In this document: positions 59,286 to 64,000 of the stretch, in pieces
Layout: the number at the start of each line of letters is the position of its first letter
Numbering within the stretch: position 1 is the stretch's first letter
The notes under the pieces: model-generated
Told to the model about the DNA's origin: nothing
Database searches by the model: none
Seen by the model: only the letters and a program-made list of their open reading frames with translations
NCBI GenBank assembly: GCA_018114805.1
Contig: CP073042.1
Coordinates: 496,001-560,000 of the forward strand
DNA length: 64,000 nucleotides
Origin: Candidatus Streptomyces philanthi
GTDB taxonomy: Bacteria; Actinomycetota; Actinomycetes; Streptomycetales; Streptomycetaceae
Direction of reading: 5' to 3'
Program-made: the position numbers and the translations under genes

Positions 59286-60086
59286 GTGCTCGTACTGTTG
59301 CCGCCGTCCGAGGGGAAGGCCCCCAGCGGGTCGGGGGCCGCCCTGAAGCTGGAGGGGCTGTCGCTGCCGGAGCTCGGGGCGGCGCGGGCCGCCGTCCTGG
59401 ACGAGTTGGTGGCGCTGTGTACAGGGGGCGACGAGGACAAGGCAGCGCGGGTGCTCGGCCTCAGCGCGGGGTTGCGCGGCGAGATCGCCAAGAACGCGGA
59501 GCTGCGCACCGCGGGGACCAGGCCGGCCGGCCAGATCTACACGGGCGTGCTGTACGACGCGCTCGACCTGGCCACCCTCGCCCCGGCGGCCCGGCGCCGC
59601 GCGGCCCGTTCGCTGCTGGTATTCTCCGGACTGTGGGGCGCCGTGCGGATCGGCGACCGCATCCCCTCCTACCGCTGCTCGATGGGGGTCAAGCTGCCGG
59701 GCCTCGGCGCGGTCGGCGCCCACTGGCGCGGCCCGATGAGCGAGGCGCTGCCCACGGCGGCGGGCCAGGGGCTGGTGCTCGACCTGCGCTCGGCGGCGTA
59801 CGCGACGGCGTGGAAACCGGCGGGGGAGATCGCCGAGCGCACGGCGACGGTGCGCGTGCTCCAGTCGAAGGTGGTCGCCGGCGTGGAGAAGCGGAGGGTG
59901 GTCAGCCACTTCAACAAGGCGGCCAAGGGCCGCATGGTGCGCGACCTGCTGACGGCGGGCAGCGCGCCGCGCGGGCCACGGGAACTGGTCGAGGCGCTGC
60001 GCGAACTCGGCTACACCGTGGAGTGCACGCCGCCGGCGCGACGGGGCGCCAGCTGGGCGCTGGACGTGATCGTGACGGAACTCTGA
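59286..60086 (+). CDS. yaaA: YaaA-family peroxide-stress protein
   Basis: Intact 266 residues. LVLLPPSEGKAPSGSGAALK is the family start; LYDALDLATLAPAARRRAAR, LVFSGLWGAVRIGDRIPSYR (the helix-hairpin motif region), SMGVKLPGLG and RRVVSHFNKAAKGRMVRDLL are conserved. Related proteins bind DNA and reduce intracellular free iron under oxidative stress in E. coli. GTG 59286, spaced 7 bases from GAGGAG, is preferred over ATG 59271. Confidence 0.92.
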   Translation: MLVLLPPSEGKAPSGSGAALKLEGLSLPELGAARAAVLDELVALCTGGDEDKAARVLGLSAGLRGEIAKNAELRTAGTRPAGQIYTGVLYDALDLATLAPAARRRAARSLLVFSGLWGAVRIGDRIPSYRCSMGVKLPGLGAVGAHWRGPMSEALPTAAGQGLVLDLRSAAYATAWKPAGEIAERTATVRVLQSKVVAGVEKRRVVSHFNKAAKGRMVRDLLTAGSAPRGPRELVEALRELGYTVECTPPARRGASWALDVIVTEL

Positions 60087-60101
60087 GGCGGCCCCTCAGA
60101 G
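60081..60101. terminator. Hairpin overlapping the yaaA stop
   Basis: CTCTGAGG pairs with CCTCAGAG around CGGCC; the TGA at 60084-60086 lies inside the left arm. Likely terminates yaaA transcription before the eda promoter. Confidence 0.55.
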
Positions 60102-60105
60102 AGGT

Positions 60106-60122
60106 GTTGCATTATCTGCAAC
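60106..60122. promoter_or_regulatory. Operator-like palindrome GTTGCA-N5-TGCAAC
   Basis: Perfect 6-bp arms with a 5-base AT-rich spacer, 41 bases before the eda GTG, within a short AT-rich patch that probably contains the promoter. Fits a LacI/GntR/ROK-type operator. No dedicated regulator lies beside it. Confidence 0.55.
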
Positions 60123-60162
60123 GAGCATTGCGAAAAGTGCCGTACGGGCGGAGGATGGCCAC

Positions 60163-60851
60163 GTGACTGGTGCTGCTTCCTCCTCTGCCACCGCGGCCTC
60201 CGCCTCCCCCGCCACCGGCGCCGGCTCGCCGGGCTCGGTCCTGGGCCTCGCGCCCGTGATCCCGGTGGTCGTCATCGACGACGCGGCCAACGCCGTCCCG
60301 CTCGCGCGGGCCTTGGCGGCGGGCGGGCTGCCGGCGATCGAGGTGACGCTGCGCACACCGGCGGCGCCCGAGGCGATCCGGGCCATCGCCGCCGAGGTCC
60401 CGGACGCCGTGGTCAGCGCGGGCACCGTACTCACCCCGCAGGACGTGCGGACCTCGGTGGCGACCGGCGCGCGGTTCCTGGTCAGCCCGGGTTGGACGGA
60501 GCGGCTGCTCGGCGCGCTCCAGGGCTCGGGGCTGCCGTTCCTGCCCGGCGTCTCCTCCGCATCTGAGGTGCTGGGACTGCTGGAGCATGGGGTGCGCGAG
60601 ATGAAGTTCTTCCCGGCGGAGGCGGCCGGCGGCGCCGGCTACCTGCGCGCGCTGTCCGCCCCGCTGCCGCAGGCGCGCTTCTGCCCCACCGGCGGCATCG
60701 GCCTCGCCTCGGTGCCGGCGTATCTGGCCCTGCCCAATGTGGCCTGCGTGGGCGGCAGTTGGATGCTGCCCCCGGACGCGCTGCGGGCCGGGACTGGTCG
60801 CGCGTCGAGCACCTGGCCCGTGAAGCGGCGGCGCTGGCCCCGGCCGCGTAA
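60163..60851 (+). CDS. eda: 2-keto-3-deoxy-6-phosphogluconate aldolase (KDPG/KHG), frameshift at end
   Basis: GTG 60163 follows GGAGG at 8 bases. VIPVVVIDDAANAVPLARAL, GLPAIEVTLRTPAAPEAIRA (catalytic Glu), VVSAGTVLTPQDVRTSVATG, FLVSPGWTERLL, MKFFPAEAAGGAGYLRALSA (Schiff-base Lys) and CPTGGIG are complete. The frame breaks at about 60793; the last 18 residues DWSRVEHLAREAAALAPAA are one frame over, ending TAA 60849-60851. Splits KDPG into pyruvate and glyceraldehyde 3-phosphate. Confidence 0.93.
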
Positions 60852-60926
60852 CTCCTGGAGCGGCCCCGGCGGCGGGCCGGCCGGGCGCGCGGCGCCGGGC
60901 CGGCCGGCGCGGGTGTGCGATGTCGT

Positions 60927-62159
60927 TCAGCGCAGGTGTGAGGTGTCGTTCAGCAGGCGCAGCGAGGCGTTGCCGTCGCCGAAGTACGCCACGGCCGACA
61001 GCGAGGCCGCCGAGAGTTCCATCCGGAACAGGGACTCCGGCGGAGCCCCGAGCGCCAGCCGGACCAGCGTCTTGATCGGCGTGACGTGCGTGACCACCAA
61101 AACCGTGCGGCCCGGGTGCTGTCCGATGAGCGCGTCGCGGGCCTCCGCCACCCGGTGGGCGACCGCCGCGAAGCTCTCGCCGCCGCCGGTCGGGGCGGCC
61201 TTGGTCGAGCCCATCCAGGTGGTGAGGTCGGCCGGGTACCACTCGCGCACCTCGGCGAAGGTCAGCCCCTCCCAGGCGCCGAAGTCCGCCTCCCGCAGCC
61301 CCGCGTCCACCTGGACATCCAGACCGAGCCGGTCCGCGACCGTCTGCGCCGTCTGCCGGCAGCGTCGCAGCGGTGAGGTGACGACGGTCTCGACGGTGCC
61401 CCGGGCGGCGAGCGCCGCCGCGGCGTGCTCGGCCTGTCGAAGCCCGACGGGCGACAGTTCGGGGTCGGACCCGGTGCTGCCGGAGAACCGCTTCTGCGGG
61501 GTGAGCGCGGTCTCGCCATGCCGCAGCAGTACGAGGGTGGTCGGCTGGCCCAGGTCAGGGGCGGGGCTCCAGCCCATGGTCGGGGCCGCCGGCCGGATCC
61601 CGGTGGCGCCGGCCGCTTCCGGCGGGGCGCTCGCGCCGAAGTCGGCGTCCGGGCCCGTGACGGCGTACGCCCCGGTGCCGGCGCCGGTGTCGGTGCCCGG
61701 CAAGCTCGCCGGGCCGGCCGCCGCCGTGGCCGGGCTCCAGCGCTCGCCCCGCCCGCCCGCGTCCATCGCCTCGTTGGCCAGCCGGTCCGCATGCTTGTTC
61801 TGCTCGCGCGGCACCCAGGCGTAGCTGACCTGGCCGGCCGGGAAGATCGCCGCGGCCTCGGTGGCCAGCGGGCGCATGTCGGGGTGCTTGATCTTCCAGC
61901 GGCCCGACATCTGCTCCACCACGAGCTTGGAGTCCATCCGGACCAGCACGTGCGCCGCCGGATCGAGGGCGTACGCCGCGCGCAGGCCGGCGATCAGCCC
62001 CTGGTACTCGGCCACGTTGTTGGTGGCCGTACCGATGAACTCCGCGGCCTCGGCCAGGGGTTGGCCCGTCTCCTGGTCGAAGACGACGGCGCCGTAGCCA
62101 GCGCGCCCCGGGTTGCCCCGGGACCCGCCGTCCGCCTCCACCACGAAGCGGTGCGGCAT
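60927..62159 (-). CDS. Bifunctional RNase H / acid phosphatase (Rv2228c-like)
   Basis: Intact 410 residues. N-terminal RNase H1 domain: VVEADGGSRGNPGRAGYGAV (Asp-10 region), NNVAEYQGLIAGLRAA (Glu), VLVRMDSKLVVEQMSGRWKI (Asp) and KHADRLANEAM (Asp). A Gly/Ala linker of about 75 residues follows. C-terminal histidine phosphatase: LVLLRHGETALTPQKRFSGS, LRRCRQTAQTVADRLGLDVQ, and TVLVVTHVTPIKTLVRLALG (second His). The fusion is an actinobacterial hallmark. The downstream partners zinc-ribbon and Nif3 genes belong to the same minus-strand group. Confidence 0.94.
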   Translation of the reverse strand: MPHRFVVEADGGSRGNPGRAGYGAVVFDQETGQPLAEAAEFIGTATNNVAEYQGLIAGLRAAYALDPAAHVLVRMDSKLVVEQMSGRWKIKHPDMRPLATEAAAIFPAGQVSYAWVPREQNKHADRLANEAMDAGGRGERWSPATAAAGPASLPGTDTGAGTGAYAVTGPDADFGASAPPEAAGATGIRPAAPTMGWSPAPDLGQPTTLVLLRHGETALTPQKRFSGSTGSDPELSPVGLRQAEHAAAALAARGTVETVVTSPLRRCRQTAQTVADRLGLDVQVDAGLREADFGAWEGLTFAEVREWYPADLTTWMGSTKAAPTGGGESFAAVAHRVAEARDALIGQHPGRTVLVVTHVTPIKTLVRLALGAPPESLFRMELSAASLSAVAYFGDGNASLRLLNDTSHLR

Positions 62160-62164
62160 GCGGC

Positions 62165-62908
62165 TCAGAGCCCCGACTCGGGCGTGCGCACCAGGATGCG
62201 GCGGCAGTTCTCGCACCGCACGACCTCGTCCGGCTGCGCGGCCTTGACCTCGTTGATCTCGGTGATGTTCAGCTCCAGGCGGCAGCCCTCGCAGCGGCGC
62301 TGGTAGAGCCGGGCCGCGCCGACGCCGCCCTGCTGGGTGCGCAGCTTCTCGTACAGCTTGAGCAGGTCGGCGGGGATGGAGCCGGCGACCACCTCGCGCT
62401 CCTTGGTGGCCGTCGCGATCTCGGCGTCCAGGCTCTCGGTGGCGGCGTCCCGGCGCGCGGTGGTGTCCACGACCTTGGCCTCGACGGCGGCGACCTGCTC
62501 GGTCAGCTCGGCGGCCCTGGCCTGGGCGGACTCGCGGCGCTCCATGATCTCCAGGACCACGTCCTCCAGGGCGCCCTGGCGCCTGGCCAGCGAGGCGATC
62601 TCGCTCTGCAGGTTCTCCAGGTCCTTGGGCGAGGTCACGGCGCCGGAGTCGAGGCGCTTCTGGTCGCGGGCGGCGCGCTGGCGGACCTGGTCCACGTCCT
62701 GCTCGGCCTTGGTCTGTTCGCGGGTGGTGTCGCTCTCCTCGGTCTGCGCGGCGACGAGCAGGTCGCGCAGTTGCGTCAGGTCGGCGTTGAGGGTCTCGAT
62801 CTCGGCGTGCTCGGGCAGGCTCGCGCGCTTGTAGGCGAGCTGGGAGAGCCATACGTCGAGCGCCTGGACGTCGAGGAGGCGGATCTGGTCGGCGGGCGCG
62901 GCGTTCAG
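62165..62908 (-). CDS. DUF164-type coiled-coil zinc-ribbon protein
   Basis: 247 residues. A long coiled coil (LRDLLVAAQTEESDTTREQT to about residue 175) precedes a C4 zinc ribbon, YQRRCEGCRLELNITEINEV and VVRCENCRRILVRTPESGL. The natural position of the start, overlapping the Nif3 stop, holds CTG (62906-62908) rather than ATG or GTG; NAAPADQIRLLDVQALDVWL follows as in relatives. It ends 5 bases before the RNase H gene. The family belongs to the actinobacterial Nif3-RNase H neighbourhood; role proposed in nucleic acid metabolism but unproven. Confidence 0.88.
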   Translation of the reverse strand: MNAAPADQIRLLDVQALDVWLSQLAYKRASLPEHAEIETLNADLTQLRDLLVAAQTEESDTTREQTKAEQDVDQVRQRAARDQKRLDSGAVTSPKDLENLQSEIASLARRQGALEDVVLEIMERRESAQARAAELTEQVAAVEAKVVDTTARRDAATESLDAEIATATKEREVVAGSIPADLLKLYEKLRTQQGGVGAARLYQRRCEGCRLELNITEINEVKAAQPDEVVRCENCRRILVRTPESGL

Positions 62909-63771
62909 TTCGGGGCTCCAGAGGGCTGAGTCGTGTGGGCTTGGGGTGTGGCGGACGCGTGCGCGGTCCACGGGTCGGTGACCGTGTGCGAGATGTGCGT
63001 GCGTAGGCCCCACGCGTTCCGGTCGGAAATCTCGTCGAGCTGGGCCGCGGCCTGCTCGACCCAGGGCCATTCGGTGGCCCAGTGCGCGGCGTCCACGAGG
63101 GCCGGCGGGCCGGTCTCCCGGGCCTCGGAGGCCGGATGGTGGCGCAGGTCGGCGGTGACGTAGGCGTCCACGCCGGCGGCCCGCACGGCGTCGAAGAGGC
63201 TGTCGCCCGAGCCGCCGCAGAGGGCGACGGTGCGCACGGTGGCCTCCGGGTCGCCGGCAACCCGCACGCCCTGCGCGGTGCGCGGCAGCCGCGCCGCGAC
63301 CCGCTCGCCGAAGGCGGCCAGGCTCAGCGGCGCGTCCAGCTCGCAGATCCGGCCGAGGCCGCGGCGGCCCGCCGGGTCGCTCGGGTCGGGCACGAGCGGC
63401 GCGGTGACGCGCAGGTCGAGCGCCCCGGCGAGGGCGTCGGAGACGCCGGGGTCGGCGCGGTCGGCGTTGGTGTGCGCCACGTGCAACGCGACATCGTGCT
63501 TGATCAGGGTGTGCACCACGCGGCCCTTGAACGTGGAGGCCGCGACGGAGGTCGTGCCGCGCAGGTAGAGCGGGTGGTGCGTGACGAGCAGGTCGGCGCC
63601 GATCCGTACGGCCTCGTCGGCGACGGCCTGCACGGGGTCGACGGCGAACAGGACGCGGGTGACGGGCTGGTCCGGGTCTCCACAGACCGTGCCGACGGCG
63701 TCCCACTCCTCGGCCCGCTGCGGGGGCCAGAGGGCGTAGAGCGCGGTGAGAACTTCAGCGAGTGCGGGCAC
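62905..63771 (-). CDS. Nif3-like dinuclear metal-centre protein (YbgI/YqfO family)
   Basis: Intact 288 residues from GTG 63771. AEVLTALYALWPPQRAEEWD, VTRVLFAVDPVQAVADEAVR, DLLVTHHPLYLRGTTSVAAS (HHP metal ligands), VALHVAHTNADRADPGVSDA (HTN) and DAYVTADLRHHPASEA with VDAAHWATEWPWVE (C-terminal His/Glu ligands) define the family. The binuclear site may act as a GTP cyclohydrolase-like hydrolase; the reaction is unsettled. First gene seen of the minus-strand trio. Confidence 0.92.
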   Translation of the reverse strand: MPALAEVLTALYALWPPQRAEEWDAVGTVCGDPDQPVTRVLFAVDPVQAVADEAVRIGADLLVTHHPLYLRGTTSVAASTFKGRVVHTLIKHDVALHVAHTNADRADPGVSDALAGALDLRVTAPLVPDPSDPAGRRGLGRICELDAPLSLAAFGERVAARLPRTAQGVRVAGDPEATVRTVALCGGSGDSLFDAVRAAGVDAYVTADLRHHPASEARETGPPALVDAAHWATEWPWVEQAAAQLDEISDRNAWGLRTHISHTVTDPWTAHASATPQAHTTQPSGAPN

Positions 63772-63890
63772 GGGTCAGAGGTTACCTGCCCGCCCCGCCC
63801 CCACGCCCCTGAGCTGTGGCACCCCGCCCCCGGCCCCGCCGCCCGCACCGGCGGGCCGGCGTGGCCGGCGGGGTCGGGCGGCCGACGTCG

Positions 63891-64000
63891 TGGCCGTACG
63901 GGGTGGTGGGGCGGGGTGGCCGTACGGGGTGGTGGGGCGGGGTGGCCGTACGGGGTGGTGGGGCGGGGTGGCCGTACGGGGTGGTGGGGCGGGGTGGCCG
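63891..64000. repeat. 26-bp tandem repeat, more than four copies, running off the window
   Basis: The unit TGGCCGTACGGGGTGGTGGG then GCGGGG is repeated exactly at 63891, 63917, 63943 and 63969, and a fifth copy begins at 63995. It lies upstream of the Nif3 gene. Copies are identical, which points to recent expansion. Confidence 0.9.

Overview
The window is high-GC (G or C at most third codon positions, GTG starts common, GGAGG-type ribosome sites) and its genes point to Streptomyces or a close relative: DUF2637 and SCO6745-family proteins, a PucR/xanthine dehydrogenase cluster, small ATP-binding (anti-sigma-like) proteins, a PhoD phosphatase, a conserved cysteine-operon leader peptide and GTGA/ATGA stop-start overlaps. 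A striking property of the whole window is damage. About half of the recognisable genes carry single-base frame breaks, nine carry an in-frame stop followed by continuing homology, and several are cut and joined to unrelated gene pieces. This is either extensive pseudogenisation or an unpolished assembly; the sequence alone cannot decide, and damaged genes are annotated over their full homologous span with the break positions given.

1-10.1 kb, plus strand: a cell-surface heptose locus. It holds the end of a carbamoyltransferase, a broken GT2, GmhB, GmhA and HldE (the ADP-heptose pathway), two GT9 heptosyltransferase-like enzymes, two GT4-type transferases and an intact GT2, many coupled by 4-base overlaps. 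A methyltransferase follows.

10.2-15.5 kb: a perfect 18-bp inverted repeat, a dead SCO6745-family gene, a small secreted protein (minus), a luciferase-like monooxygenase with two nonsense codons, then a jelly-roll-like protein and a Tat-exported PhoD phosphatase in an overlapping pair.

15.5-19.2 kb, minus strand: the most interesting locus. A Cys-rich protein with four Cx5C units, a DUF692 (MNIO) oxidase, a DUF2063 BufC/HvfC-like partner and a VioB-type ferritin-like protein form one overlapping operon. It looks like a bufferin-type RiPP system with an unusual precursor.

19.4-28.4 kb: purine catabolism. FAD, 2Fe-2S and molybdopterin subunits of a xanthine dehydrogenase, an NCS2 purine permease and the XdhC maturation factor (minus) face a PucR regulator (plus). 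The pucR gene contains a 30-bp inverted duplication.

28.5-35.8 kb: a secreted phosphodiester glycosidase, an SDR remnant, a short degenerate type I-E CRISPR array with exact 32-nt spacers and no cas genes in view, a helical-repeat-like protein, a GntR regulator, a DUF2637 membrane protein and an ATP-binding regulator.

35.9-52.5 kb: pyruvate oxidase, a PP2C-like phosphatase with a long Pro/Ala tail, LuxR and AraC regulators, DUF456 protein, hydrolase, cold-shock protein, a disulfide oxidoreductase, RsgA, an ArsR pair flanking an ATP-binding protein, a YihY membrane protein and a GNAT acetyltransferase.

52.6-59.1 kb, plus strand: sulfate assimilation. Leader peptide, 5'-truncated sulfite reductase, Zn-ribbon protein, CysH, CysC, CysD, CysN and a truncated sulfonate-binding lipoprotein, ending in an abrupt join to the tail of an unrelated permease. 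59.2-64 kb: YaaA, Eda, an RNase H/phosphatase fusion, a DUF164-type zinc ribbon protein, a Nif3-family protein and a 26-bp tandem repeat.
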